Source of the DNA: an uncultured Eubacterium sp.
Lineage (GTDB): Bacteria > Bacillota > Clostridia > Lachnospirales > Lachnospiraceae
Reading direction: 5' to 3'
Assembly (NCBI GenBank): GCA_900551945.1
Contig: URYE01000031.1
Location: forward strand, 1 to 26,478
Length of the DNA: 26,478 bases
The position numbers and the translations under genes were made by a program. Positions 13,654-22,083 of this stretch are shown piece after piece. The notes under the pieces are model-generated. The model had not been told where the DNA came from, did not search any database, and saw nothing but the letters and a program-made list of their open reading frames with translations. Numbering within the stretch: position 1 is the stretch's first letter; the number at the start of each line of letters is the position of its first letter.

Positions 13654-14496
13654 TTATCTTAAATCCTTCATATCTACATCGTCCATATCATCGAAGTCTT
13701 GGTTTTCTCCAACCATTCCCCAGATAAATGTATAAGCATGAGTTGCTGAAGCTGAATGGATTGACCAGCTTGGTGAAATAACAGCTTCTTCATTACGCAT
13801 TACAATGTGACGAGTTTCTGTTGGTTCACCCATATAGTGGAATACAACAGCATCTTCTGGTACTTCAAAGTAAAGATATACTTCCATTCTTCTGTCATGT
13901 GTATGACATGGCATTGTGTTCCATACACTTCCTGGTTCAAGGCAAGTCATACCCATCTCTAACTGGCAGCTTTCAACCTGTCCTGGAAGGATATACTTAT
14001 TGATTGTTCTATGGTTAGCACTCTCAAGACATCCAAGTTCCTTTTTATTCTCAGGTAAAATGTCCTTAGCTGGATCAATAAATACTGTTGGGTATGTCTT
14101 ATGTGCTGGTGCACTGTTAAGATAGAACTTAGCAGGGTTTGTAGGGTCAGCGCTGCTAAACTTAATATCCTTAGCTCCCATTCCAATATACATACCATCT
14201 TTATACTTAAAGTTATATTCCTTACCATCAACAGTAACTGTACCATTACCACCAATGTTAATAATACCCATCTCACGTCTTTCAAGGAAATACTTAGCTC
14301 TAAGCTCAGCACCTGCCTCAAGTGTAAGTGTCTTATTTACAGGTGTTGCAGAACCTACAATAATTCTGTCTATCTGGCTATAAATAGTCTTAATTTCATC
14401 AGCTACAAATAAATCTTGAATAAGGAAATCATGTCTTAATCTATCTGTATCATAATTCTTTACGTCTGCTGGATTAGCTCCTGGTCTTACTTCCAT
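13654..14496 (-). CDS. kduI: 5-dehydro-4-deoxy-D-glucuronate isomerase
   Basis: Cupin-fold, zinc-dependent isomerase that converts 5-keto-4-deoxyuronate from pectin lyase products to 2,5-diketo-3-deoxygluconate, the KduD substrate. The 280 residues match the family length (about 278). The zinc site is visible: His198 and His200 in [13 protein letters not shown], Glu205, and His247 in SWSIHS. The start [21 protein letters not shown] is typical, and AAGGAG precedes it on the minus strand. It has its own strong promoter upstream. Uronate lyases, transporters and later genes (kdgK, kdgA) are not in the window. Confidence 0.96.
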   Translation of the reverse strand: MEVRPGANPADVKNYDTDRLRHDFLIQDLFVADEIKTIYSQIDRIIVGSATPVNKTLTLEAGAELRAKYFLERREMGIINIGGNGTVTVDGKEYNFKYKDGMYIGMGAKDIKFSSADPTNPAKFYLNSAPAHKTYPTVFIDPAKDILPENKKELGCLESANHRTINKYILPGQVESCQLEMGMTCLEPGSVWNTMPCHTHDRRMEVYLYFEVPEDAVVFHYMGEPTETRHIVMRNEEAVISPSWSIHSASATHAYTFIWGMVGENQDFDDMDDVDMKDLR

Positions 14497-14520
14497 TACT
14501 ATTACTCCTTTATAATTAAT

Positions 14521-14576
14521 CTAATCAAGATACTATAAACCTTAATTGATTATATTTTATCACATTAAATAATCAA
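14521..14576 (-). promoter_or_regulatory. kduI promoter with overlapping inverted operator
   Basis: On the minus strand, TTGATT (14571-14576) and TATAAT (14549-14554) are 16 bp apart. TTGATTAT (14546-14553) and ATAATCAA (14569-14576) form a perfect inverted pair covering both promoter elements, and a third half-site, CTAATCAAG (14521-14529), lies downstream of the start of transcription. This is a good layout for a repressor responding to uronate catabolites; the regulator is not in the window. The rest of 14577-14865 is AT-rich with nothing recognisable. Confidence 0.65.
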
Positions 14577-14865
14577 ATTCAAGGCATTATAATACATCAA
14601 AAAACAAAATATAACTAAAATTACTGAAAAATATATCTTTATAACTAAAAAATTATGCAAAAACACTTATTGTTTTAATAAAATAGAAAAAGTATATGTA
14701 AGTTTTTTATAAAATATTATCTATTAGAATACTATCAGACAGCAAAGTTGCATGGTGACAAGTCAACTAAAGCTAAAATGTTACTTCTATAATACTAAAA
14801 ATAATAAACAAACATTTATTTAATTTATCTGCTGTCCCTTATCCCATATGATATTATATTTGAAA

Positions 14866-15672
14866 TTATTTCATATTGTTATATACAACATTTTCTAAAA
14901 ACAAGGCATTAGATGGAAGTGTTGGCCCAGCATTTTTTCTAACTTTACTCTCTAAGATATTAGGAATATCATCTGAGTTGATTTTTGACAATCCACAATA
15001 CAATAATGTTCCACAAATAATTCTCACCATATTATAGAGAAATCCATCACCAGTTATTTCTATTTTTAATATCTGTTTATCAGTATTATAGCTGAAAATA
15101 TTATCTTTTAACACACTATTAATAGAAATATCTATATCATAAATTGTTCTTATATACGATTTATTTGGAGTCTTATCAGATGTAAAAGCTGAAAAATCGT
15201 GTGTACCGCATAAGTATTTACAGGCTTTGTTCATATTTTCAAAATTGATTAATTTTTCATTTGTTTTAAAATTATAGTTAATAGGAGCATTTACCATATT
15301 ATATACATACTTGCTTTCAAATACATCTGTTTTGCTGTCAAGAGCGATATAGTAGGAATAAATCTTTGAAACAGCACTTTTTCGACTATGAAAATTATTT
15401 GGCACTTCTGATATTGAAAAGACTCTGATACTTTGTGGAAGATTTTCGTTAATATTTTTAATAAATGTATCTAAATCGTTAATGTCATTATAAAAGAAAT
15501 CAGCACACTGACATCTTGCATGAACGCCAGCATCAGTTCTTCCGCTTCCAGATATATGAACCCCAAGTATATCTTCAATAGTCTGTTGAACCGTATTTTT
15601 GTTATTTTTTAGACGTTGCCAACCATTAAAGCTACTGCCGTCATAAGCTATTTTTATTAAATAGTGTTTCAT
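14866..15672 (-). CDS. truA: tRNA pseudouridine synthase A
   Basis: Makes pseudouridine at positions 38-40 of the tRNA anticodon arm. It begins MKHYLIKIAYDGSSFNGWQR, and the catalytic Asp47 lies in GSGRTDAGVHARCQ. Later conserved segments include FHSRKSAVSKIYSYYI, GTHDFSAFTS and GDGFLYNMVRII. The 268 residues are close to the usual 245-270. The coding sequence is very AT-rich and Asn-rich. It starts 40 bp after pdp on the same strand and probably shares its transcript. I see no clear terminator after it. Confidence 0.96.
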   Translation of the reverse strand: MKHYLIKIAYDGSSFNGWQRLKNNKNTVQQTIEDILGVHISGSGRTDAGVHARCQCADFFYNDINDLDTFIKNINENLPQSIRVFSISEVPNNFHSRKSAVSKIYSYYIALDSKTDVFESKYVYNMVNAPINYNFKTNEKLINFENMNKACKYLCGTHDFSAFTSDKTPNKSYIRTIYDIDISINSVLKDNIFSYNTDKQILKIEITGDGFLYNMVRIICGTLLYCGLSKINSDDIPNILESKVRKNAGPTLPSNALFLENVVYNNMK

Positions 15673-15712
15673 TTTTATATATTCTCCAATAAATTATTTC
15701 TTTAATAAGTTA

Positions 15713-17017
15713 TTATGACAAAACTCCTTTTATCAACTTATTGCGTTTAACTTCTATATCAGAGTATTCATAAGCATTTACAACTCGCTTGATAGCTTCC
15801 TTTAGCTTATCGTTATCATTTGCATGGATAAATGCTATTGTATCACCTGCATTAACAAAGTCGCCTACTTTCTTATTAAGCACAATACCTACAGCATGGT
15901 CAATTGCTTCTCCTTTTACTTGCCTGCCACCACCAAGTATAACAAGGGCATTGCCTAGTTCGTCTGACTGTATATGCTTTATATAACCTGTGTTAGTAGC
16001 TTTTAATTCATATATAATAGAAGCTTTAGGTAATAAATCCGTATTGTATACAATGCTTGCATCACCACCCTGAGCTTTAACAAACTCAGCAAATTTATTT
16101 AAAGCTGATTTGTTTTTAATTAATTCAGTCAACTTGTCGTTAGCTTCTTCTAATGTAGAAGTAATACCTGCTTGATAAACCATGTGTGAAGCAAGAATAA
16201 TACAAAGCTTAGTAAGGTCTTTCGCCCCTTGTCCATTTAAAGTTTCAATAGCTTCTTTTACTTCTAACGCATTTCCAATAGCATTTCCTAATGGCTCGTC
16301 CATATCTGATACGATAGCTACTGTCTTACGTCCTGCACCATTTCCAATCGTAACCATCATATCAGCAAGCTGAAATGCGTCTTTTTCTTCCTTCATAAAT
16401 GCACCACTACCCGTTTTAACATCAAGCACTATAACGTCTGCGCCTGCTGCCAGTTTCTTACTCATTATACTACTAGCAATAAGTGGACTTATATCAACCG
16501 TTGCCGTAACATCTCTTAACGCATAAAGCTTTTTATCAGCAGGGTCAAGATTACCCGTCTGCCCAGTAATTGCCATACCAATTTTATTAACATTATTTAT
16601 AAATTGTTCTTCGGAAAGACTTGTAGAAAACTCTGGGATACTTTCTAGCTTATCAATAGTTCCCCCAGTAAACCCAAGTCCTCTACCACTCATCTTAGCC
16701 ATTTTAGCTCCTAATGCAGATACTAAAGGCCCTACTATAAGAGAAGTCTTATCACCAATTCCACCTGTGCTGTGTTTATCCACTTTAATACCATTAATCC
16801 CAGACAAATCAAGCAAATCACCACTATTAGCCATAGCAAGTGTGAGATTTAGAGTTTCTTCATAAGAAAGTGAATTAAAGTAAATAGCCATTAACAAAGC
16901 TGAAGCTTGATAATCGGGAATAGCACCATCAGTATAACCCTTAACAAAATACTCAATTTCTTCCTTAGAAAGAACACCACCATTTCGCTTTTTAACAATC
17001 AAGTCATACATTCTCAT
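15713..17017 (-). CDS. pdp: Pyrimidine-nucleoside phosphorylase
   Basis: Splits uridine and thymidine with phosphate to free base and (deoxy)ribose-1-phosphate for salvage. The 434 residues match the family length. The phosphate-binding loop KHSTGGIGDK is at 81-90 and the family signature SGRGLGFTGGTIDKLE at 110-125. The C-terminal domain includes GGGRQVKGEAIDHAVGI. The start MRMYDLIVKKRNGG is standard, with AAAGGGTGG as ribosome site. Pyrimidine-nucleoside phosphorylase fits better than thymidine phosphorylase (deoA) by analogy with Gram-positive relatives; the sequence alone does not prove specificity. Confidence 0.95.
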   Translation of the reverse strand: MRMYDLIVKKRNGGVLSKEEIEYFVKGYTDGAIPDYQASALLMAIYFNSLSYEETLNLTLAMANSGDLLDLSGINGIKVDKHSTGGIGDKTSLIVGPLVSALGAKMAKMSGRGLGFTGGTIDKLESIPEFSTSLSEEQFINNVNKIGMAITGQTGNLDPADKKLYALRDVTATVDISPLIASSIMSKKLAAGADVIVLDVKTGSGAFMKEEKDAFQLADMMVTIGNGAGRKTVAIVSDMDEPLGNAIGNALEVKEAIETLNGQGAKDLTKLCIILASHMVYQAGITSTLEEANDKLTELIKNKSALNKFAEFVKAQGGDASIVYNTDLLPKASIIYELKATNTGYIKHIQSDELGNALVILGGGRQVKGEAIDHAVGIVLNKKVGDFVNAGDTIAFIHANDNDKLKEAIKRVVNAYEYSDIEVKRNKLIKGVLS

Positions 17018-17094
17018 AAAAACACCACCCTTTATAAAACGTAAACTATGAGAAATTTATATTATTAAATTTTCCGTTTCTTTACTTTATAAAT

Positions 17095-17123
17095 ATTATA
17101 AACTACATAATAAATATTTGCAA
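17095..17123 (-). promoter_or_regulatory. Promoter of pdp-truA
   Basis: On the minus strand, TTGCAA (17118-17123) and TATAAT (17095-17100) are 17 bp apart, giving a leader of about 70 nt before pdp. The surrounding 17018-17256 is AT-rich and otherwise empty. Confidence 0.75.
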
Positions 17124-17249
17124 TAAACTTATATATTTATCCAATTTATATTAATCCTAGTATATTTTTAAAGTTATACTTCTTTAACTTTAATTTATAA
17201 ACATTGAATACAATTAATTAATTTGATATATTATATTTAATAAGTACAT

Positions 17250-17305
17250 AAAAAACAGTCGGATATTTTGTGGTATATGATAAACATTTACCTAAATATC
17301 CGACT
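17250..17305 (-). terminator. Terminator after the Tp47-like gene
   Basis: AGTCGGATATTT (17257-17268) and AAATATCCGACT (17294-17305) pair perfectly, with an inner GGTAtATG/CATtTACC hairpin. On the minus strand a T run follows. It ends the two-gene FMN-protein/Tp47-like transcript. Confidence 0.88.
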
Positions 17306-17336
17306 ATTCTTCTATAAACTATATTTATATTTCTTA

Positions 17337-18749
17337 TTATTTCTTCTTTCTAACCTTAAGAAATACAATTCCACCAGCAATTACAATAAGTACAACTAAA
17401 ACAATAGCTGTAGATACTGGATTTGTTTCTTTTTCTTCTTCTGCATCATCTGCTTCTACAAGAGCATTGATAGCCATTGTAAGATGTTGTGTAGCTTCGT
17501 TGATGTCTGCTTGATATTCAGCAACATTTATTGCGTCAACAGCTTCATCATATTCAAGCTTCATAGCCTTCCAGCTATCTTCTGTGTAATCATCTTCATT
17601 AAGCTTATCAGCCTGTTCAATGGCTGCTGAAAGTTTAGAAGTATCACTTACAGGTTCTTGATTTTTAACGATGTTAGCTTCTGTTGCTTCAAAGTTGACA
17701 GTATAATCTTCATAACCAAGAGCATGAACAGTTAATGACCAATAACCTGTACCATCAGTTCCATCTGAAAGCTGACATCTCATAGAGTTAGTAAGACCTA
17801 ACTGAATACCCATAGCTTTGTGCATCCAGTTATCAGAAGCAAACTTTGTACCATAAGTTTCAAGTGCTTTTGTTCTTGATGAATCATTTCCATAATATGT
17901 CCATGTAACTGATTGAAGCATTGAACCTAATGCACCATATCCATCACCTGTTAAATCAACTCTTAAAAATTCACCATAAGAACCTGTAGCTTCTTTTACT
18001 TCAACTGTAATATCAGAAGCTTTAGCAAGTTCTTTTCCTTCAATACCTGAATCCTTACCTGTTTGACCCTTTGAAAATGAATATGTACCATTACTATTCT
18101 TTGTAGCTGTCTTAAGACCATTTGTATTTTCAGTTACATTAACCTTTTCAGAATAGGCTGAAAGTGCATTTTCACTATAACCACCAAATAATTCACCACC
18201 ATTTTCAACTACTGTGTACTTGCTCTTAAAATCGTCTACATCAGACTTACTAACTTTAACTGGAACGTATTTTAAGCCTTTAACTTCATACTTTGAAAGC
18301 TTAGAAGTACTACCATCTGTATTAGTGATTACACCTTTTTCATAAGAAAGTACAGTACCATCTGTTAATTTCATTTTTGTAATAGCATCTTTACCTTCAC
18401 CTTCTACTTCCCAACCTGCAAGGTCATATGTTTTTCCGTCTTCAGTATCAATTACTGTTGTACACTGAAAACTTCCTCTGTGAAGACCATGATTTGTAGT
18501 AGCTCTTGTTACAGTGTCAAATGCACCTGTATCATATTCTTGATGGCTGTCAAGAATATCTGACGAAGACGCATCTCCTGCCTGATATACCTTTTCATTT
18601 GCCCAGTATTCCTGCCATGTAAGCCCAGCATATAAATAAGAATAATCGTCTGCTGCCTTAGCTGTTAATGTAGTAAATGGAAATGTTACCGCTGTTATAG
18701 CAACTGCCGCTGTTAATGTGGCAACCTTAGAAAATAACCTTTTTCTCAT
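17337..18749 (-). CDS. Tp47-like surface protein with FIVAR domain and membrane anchor
   Basis: Secreted, membrane-anchored protein of 470 residues. A signal peptide (1-33, ending TLTAKA) is followed by a long region, about 38-355, resembling the Treponema pallidum 47-kDa penicillin-binding lipoprotein Tp47 as I recall that sequence: LTWQEYWANE, DTGAFDTVTRATTNHG, LKYVPVKV, VTENTNGLKT, TYYGNDSSRTKALETYGTK, and GYWSLTVHALGYEDY. Residues about 372-432 look like a FIVAR repeat (EDSWKAMKLEYDEAVDAI). A transmembrane helix (446-465) and VRKKK tail follow, instead of Tp47's lipid anchor. Tp47 binds penicillin and has unusual beta-lactamase activity, but its physiological role is unclear. It is 78 bp downstream of the heme/FMN protein gene, which suggests joint function in surface redox or metal handling; that link is inference. 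Confidence 0.82.
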   Translation of the reverse strand: MRKRLFSKVATLTAAVAITAVTFPFTTLTAKAADDYSYLYAGLTWQEYWANEKVYQAGDASSSDILDSHQEYDTGAFDTVTRATTNHGLHRGSFQCTTVIDTEDGKTYDLAGWEVEGEGKDAITKMKLTDGTVLSYEKGVITNTDGSTSKLSKYEVKGLKYVPVKVSKSDVDDFKSKYTVVENGGELFGGYSENALSAYSEKVNVTENTNGLKTATKNSNGTYSFSKGQTGKDSGIEGKELAKASDITVEVKEATGSYGEFLRVDLTGDGYGALGSMLQSVTWTYYGNDSSRTKALETYGTKFASDNWMHKAMGIQLGLTNSMRCQLSDGTDGTGYWSLTVHALGYEDYTVNFEATEANIVKNQEPVSDTSKLSAAIEQADKLNEDDYTEDSWKAMKLEYDEAVDAINVAEYQADINEATQHLTMAINALVEADDAEEEKETNPVSTAIVLVVLIVIAGGIVFLKVRKKK

Positions 18750-18827
18750 AACCTTTCTTTCTCCTTTTTCATTAAGATTAAAATAATTACAAATTAAATT
18801 TGCAATTACATTTATTACAAACCTGCA

Positions 18828-19979
18828 TTAATTCAATGCAGATTTATAAGCGTTATAAAATGCTTTTTTTATAGCACTACTTGACTTTGTAGCCCCCGCT
18901 ACAGTATCAACTCCTGCTACTGCTTGTTTCTCAACAATAGCATCTGGAACTTTTTCTACTGCTTTATTAAAGTAAGAAATATCTTGTGATGTAGCATCAC
19001 TTGTAGCATTTACAGCAGTAATCACATCATTTTCAACTGTCATTGTGACTGTAACAGTGTAACCATACACTTCACATACAGCAGTTCCTGTATAATCACC
19101 ATCAGCTTTAAACTTATTAGATGAATTGCCTGCGTTATCTGATCTTGCAGTATCAGTATTAGCATATTCTATATCATTATCTTTATCTGTTGTCTTGCTT
19201 GTATTAGTAAAACAAAGGAAAGCTACAAATACACATAAAATGGCAGCAGGTATATAAACAACTGTATTTATTTTTGATGTATTCTCGTTTGCGTCTTTAT
19301 TTTTAAGTCTTTGCTTTAAAAGATAATGCTTTTTAATTCTCATAGCCGCATATACAGCAAATACAATAGTGTAAATAACAGCATTTATTCCGTAAGGTAC
19401 TAACCCGGCTCTTGCATAAGGAATATTTATAAGCATTATATGAACATATAACAAGCCATAAAATAAATATGCGCTTCTTTGAAGTTGTTTCCATTTCTTA
19501 GGCTTGAACTTGCTTCTTATTGCCTTAAATGATGTAAATGTTAATATAAGCATTAAAATAACAAGGAATATGCTTATATATGCCGCAATAATTTGTGTGG
19601 TAGAAATACCTGAATTGGCTTTAAATAATGCTCTGTAATATGTCTTACCATAAGTTACGTTATGAATAAGAACAAGAATACAGGCAATAATTGATAACTC
19701 TCCTCTTATACGCATAAGTGGAGCAATTAATTTTGATTTGTTTGGAAGTGCGCCTGTGTACATTACAACAATAAAAAGTGCTGTTCCAAGAGTTCCTTTA
19801 GAAAACAAACCAATAATATTTTGTTGTACAAATACTGGCATATCTAAAGATTGTAATAAATATACAAGCACAGCTACTACTGCAGTTCCTATATAAAATA
19901 TTACAGGAAATTTTTTAATTGTATCTTTAAACAAATAAATAAATATTGATACAAGTATAAGTGCAATAATTAATAACAT
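18828..19979 (-). CDS. Membrane heme/FMN protein (ferric-reductase-like domain plus FMN-binding domain)
   Basis: Membrane flavoprotein of 383 residues. Residues 1-225 form about six transmembrane helices in a ferric-reductase/MsrQ-like layout, with His106 (LVLIHNVTYG) and His180 (LLYVHIMLIN) as candidate heme ligands. A further helix (about 240-258) leads to a linker and an extracytoplasmic FMN-binding domain (about 290-383). DTVAGATKSSS (358-368) matches the flavinylation motif, so ApbE should attach FMN through Thr364. The likely role is passing electrons across the membrane from heme to covalent FMN. The acceptor is unknown. AAAGGAG precedes the start. The apbE gene lies upstream on the same strand but is separated by a strong terminator. 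Confidence 0.87.
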   Translation of the reverse strand: MLLIIALILVSIFIYLFKDTIKKFPVIFYIGTAVVAVLVYLLQSLDMPVFVQQNIIGLFSKGTLGTALFIVVMYTGALPNKSKLIAPLMRIRGELSIIACILVLIHNVTYGKTYYRALFKANSGISTTQIIAAYISIFLVILMLILTFTSFKAIRSKFKPKKWKQLQRSAYLFYGLLYVHIMLINIPYARAGLVPYGINAVIYTIVFAVYAAMRIKKHYLLKQRLKNKDANENTSKINTVVYIPAAILCVFVAFLCFTNTSKTTDKDNDIEYANTDTARSDNAGNSSNKFKADGDYTGTAVCEVYGYTVTVTMTVENDVITAVNATSDATSQDISYFNKAVEKVPDAIVEKQAVAGVDTVAGATKSSSAIKKAFYNAYKSALN

Positions 19980-20154
19980 TGTTTCTCCTTTTACATATTT
20001 TTCATAAGCATAATTGAGTCAATATTAAAAATCTACAATATATGCTTTTGTTTAGTTCTAAATACTATGAAAACTATTAAGTATTTACAATAATAATTAG
20101 CAGTTAAACTATAAATGATATCGCAAGCTTACACTAACAATAGTTATCAATAAT

Positions 20155-20217
20155 TAACCAGTGTTTACATTAACTAACCGCTGTATTAGAATAAACTTAT
20201 GTATGCAGTTATGTCAA
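20155..20217 (-). promoter_or_regulatory. Promoter of the heme/FMN gene with 20-bp-spaced direct repeats
   Basis: On the minus strand, TTGACA (20212-20217) and TATTCT (20188-20193) are 18 bp apart. Two direct repeats, TAACCGCTGTATTA (20175-20188) and TAACCAGTGTTTA (20155-20167), begin exactly 20 bp apart and cover the expected start of transcription. Two copies on one helix face suggest a cooperative repressor site. The leader is about 200 nt, AT-rich, with no riboswitch I can recognise. Confidence 0.6.
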
Positions 20218-20282
20218 TATGTATAAATGATAAAAAAAATCATTTTCCAATATTTTACAAAAGTAAAAGTGTTTTTTACATA

Positions 20283-20332
20283 AATAAAAAATCTCCCACT
20301 TATTGTTAAACACAATACAATGTGGGAGATTT
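20283..20332 (-). terminator. Terminator after apbE
   Basis: AAATCTCCCAC (20289-20299) and GTGGGAGATTT (20322-20332) pair perfectly, with a partial ATTGT/ACAAT inner stem. On the minus strand TTTTTTATTTA follows. It lies about 170 bp beyond the apbE stop. The stretch between (20333-20502) has no gene; a 20-codon open frame on the plus strand (20395-20457) has no ribosome site. Confidence 0.88.
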
Positions 20333-20502
20333 ATTTTATTTACAAGAAAAAATATTCAAAATATTGCTTGCACAAAAACTTGACGATTATAGCAATGGGC
20401 TGGGAAGCTGTCACACTAAGAAAATTTTATGCAAAATATAAAAGTCTTTTTCTCTAATGCGAAAACCACAAGTTAAGTAGCTTTTATATTTAATCGTATC
20501 AT

Positions 20503-21624
20503 CTATTTGTTTATTACTGTTACATTATAATCACTTGTAAACAAGTCTTTTATCCCTTCGGATATATACACATTTTTATCACTATCTACAATTATCATAT
20601 CAAATTCAATATCTGTACTTTTATAAAATTGCGCTGCTTTTTCCTTTCCCATTATAAATAGTGAAGTGGAAAGTGCGTCAGCCGTTGTACCATCAGCGCA
20701 TATAATTGTTACAGATGTAAGGTCGCTATCTGATGGATAACCCGTATTAGAGTCAATAATGTGGTGATATTTTTTACCATTTTCTTCAAAATAACGTTCA
20801 TAACCACCTGATGTTATAACTGCCTTATCGTTAGTTTTGAGTATTCCTATATAAGTATCGTCATTATCTGGACTTTGAATTGCTACTTTCCATTGGCTGC
20901 CATCTGGCTTAAGTCCAAGTGTCTGAACATTGCCACCTAGATTGACAATGGCGTTTTCAATTCCATTTTCCTTCATAAGCTCAATTACTTTTGTTGAAGT
21001 GTAACCCTTTGCAATTCCGCCAAAATCTATTTGTGCGTTATTTTTAAGAGTAATATTGTTACCTGATATAACTATATTGTTGTAATCAACTTTTTTAAGT
21101 ACTTCGTCTAATTCAGCTTGCGATGGAACTTTGTAATTTTGAGTTGTAAAGCCCCAAAGCACCATGACAGGATATATTGTTATGTCAAATGCCCCTTGTG
21201 TCTTTTGTGAGATTTCTAATGATTTATTAATAAGATAGCTTGTTTCATCAGATACACTTGCAGCTCCCGATATATTAAGCCTTGTAACATCGCTTTCTGT
21301 ATTGCCGACAGAAAACATATTATCAAGACGTTGTATTTCATAGACTGCTGCCAGTACAGCATTTTCAGCATTACTTCCATAAGCTGTAAGTGACATATAA
21401 GTATCCATTGCAAATATATCCGCAGAATATTTTTCGCTGTCTAATGAGTTAGAATTATTTGCTTGTGAATTACTTGTATTTGAATTAACATTTGTTGTGC
21501 TTTTACAAGATGTAAGTGAAAATATTAACGCTATAGATAAAGAAGTTGCTGTTATTACTTTTAAAGTATTGATAAAGCTGTACTGTTTAATTTTATTAAA
21601 AATGCTTTTGTCTTTTACTCTCAT
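20503..21624 (-). CDS. apbE: FAD:protein FMN transferase (ApbE lipoprotein)
   Basis: Transfers FMN from FAD to threonine on extracytoplasmic flavoproteins. The 373 residues start with a lipoprotein signal ending LTSC (lipid on Cys40), a Ser/Asn-rich linker (41-62), then the ApbE domain. Visible motifs: FAMDTYMSL (71-79), IDFGGIAKGY (199-208), NLGGN (228-232), TSGGYERYF (271-279), HHIIDSNTGYP (287-297) and the metal-binding DGTTADALST (311-320). All catalytic parts are present. Its probable substrate is Thr364 of the heme/FMN protein encoded next. It has its own strong promoter. Confidence 0.96.
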   Translation of the reverse strand: MRVKDKSIFNKIKQYSFINTLKVITATSLSIALIFSLTSCKSTTNVNSNTSNSQANNSNSLDSEKYSADIFAMDTYMSLTAYGSNAENAVLAAVYEIQRLDNMFSVGNTESDVTRLNISGAASVSDETSYLINKSLEISQKTQGAFDITIYPVMVLWGFTTQNYKVPSQAELDEVLKKVDYNNIVISGNNITLKNNAQIDFGGIAKGYTSTKVIELMKENGIENAIVNLGGNVQTLGLKPDGSQWKVAIQSPDNDDTYIGILKTNDKAVITSGGYERYFEENGKKYHHIIDSNTGYPSDSDLTSVTIICADGTTADALSTSLFIMGKEKAAQFYKSTDIEFDMIIVDSDKNVYISEGIKDLFTSDYNVTVINK

Positions 21625-21750
21625 AGACTTAATCCTTTCGTTTTAACTTATTTAACACTATATAAGCTTGCTATTTTTGTCGTAATGATAAAAGTTTATC
21701 CGATTAACTTATTATAGTGCTATAAATTTCTAATACTATAATTTTGACCG

Positions 21751-21783
21751 TAACATAATATGTTAGATAGTCATAAATGTCAA
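21751..21783 (-). promoter_or_regulatory. apbE promoter with palindrome over the -10
   Basis: On the minus strand, consensus TTGACA (21778-21783) and TATTAT (21755-21760) are 17 bp apart. The perfect 15-bp palindrome TAACATA-A-TATGTTA (21751-21765) covers the -10, the ideal place for a repressor. The leader is about 120 nt. Confidence 0.75.
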
Positions 21784-21949
21784 GATTAATATTTTTATTA
21801 GTAAGCTATATACAATTATTTTAACTACATATATTTATATTTGTTAAAATATAATCACATATTGTACATAGTAGTAAATGTATGGTTAAATGCTCATCTC
21901 TTTTATTTTATAATTATTTTTCATATAACTATTAAGTTTAAGAAAGTCG

Positions 21950-21978
21950 TTTACATTTATTTATTTTTATATTAAAAT
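21950..21978 (+). promoter_or_regulatory. Promoter of the DAHP synthase gene
   Basis: TTTACA (21950-21955) and TAAAAT (21973-21978) are 17 bp apart. The leader is about 100 nt and shows no trp-codon-rich leader peptide or T-box that I can recognise. The rest of 21784-21949 is AT-rich and empty. Confidence 0.65.
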
Positions 21979-22083
21979 TAACTAGAATAATTTTAGTTCT
22001 ACAGACCTATCATTATTTATTATGTATATTTTTATATGGCATATTTATACTAAAAGTCTATATGACAGAATGGAGAAAAGAAA

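Noticed and set aside
13116..14412. Several overlapping open frames opposite or shifted from kduD and kduI
   Set aside because: They lie inside well-identified genes, lack ribosome sites, and have no recognisable domains.
14700..14800. A possible tRNA-like or small RNA stretch near GACAGCAAAGTTGC
   Set aside because: I could not find a cloverleaf, T-loop sequence or promoter; nothing supports an RNA gene.
20395..20457. A short open frame on the plus strand (starting MGWEAVTLRKFY) downstream of apbE
   Set aside because: Only 20 codons, no ribosome site, not recognised, and located between a gene and its terminator.
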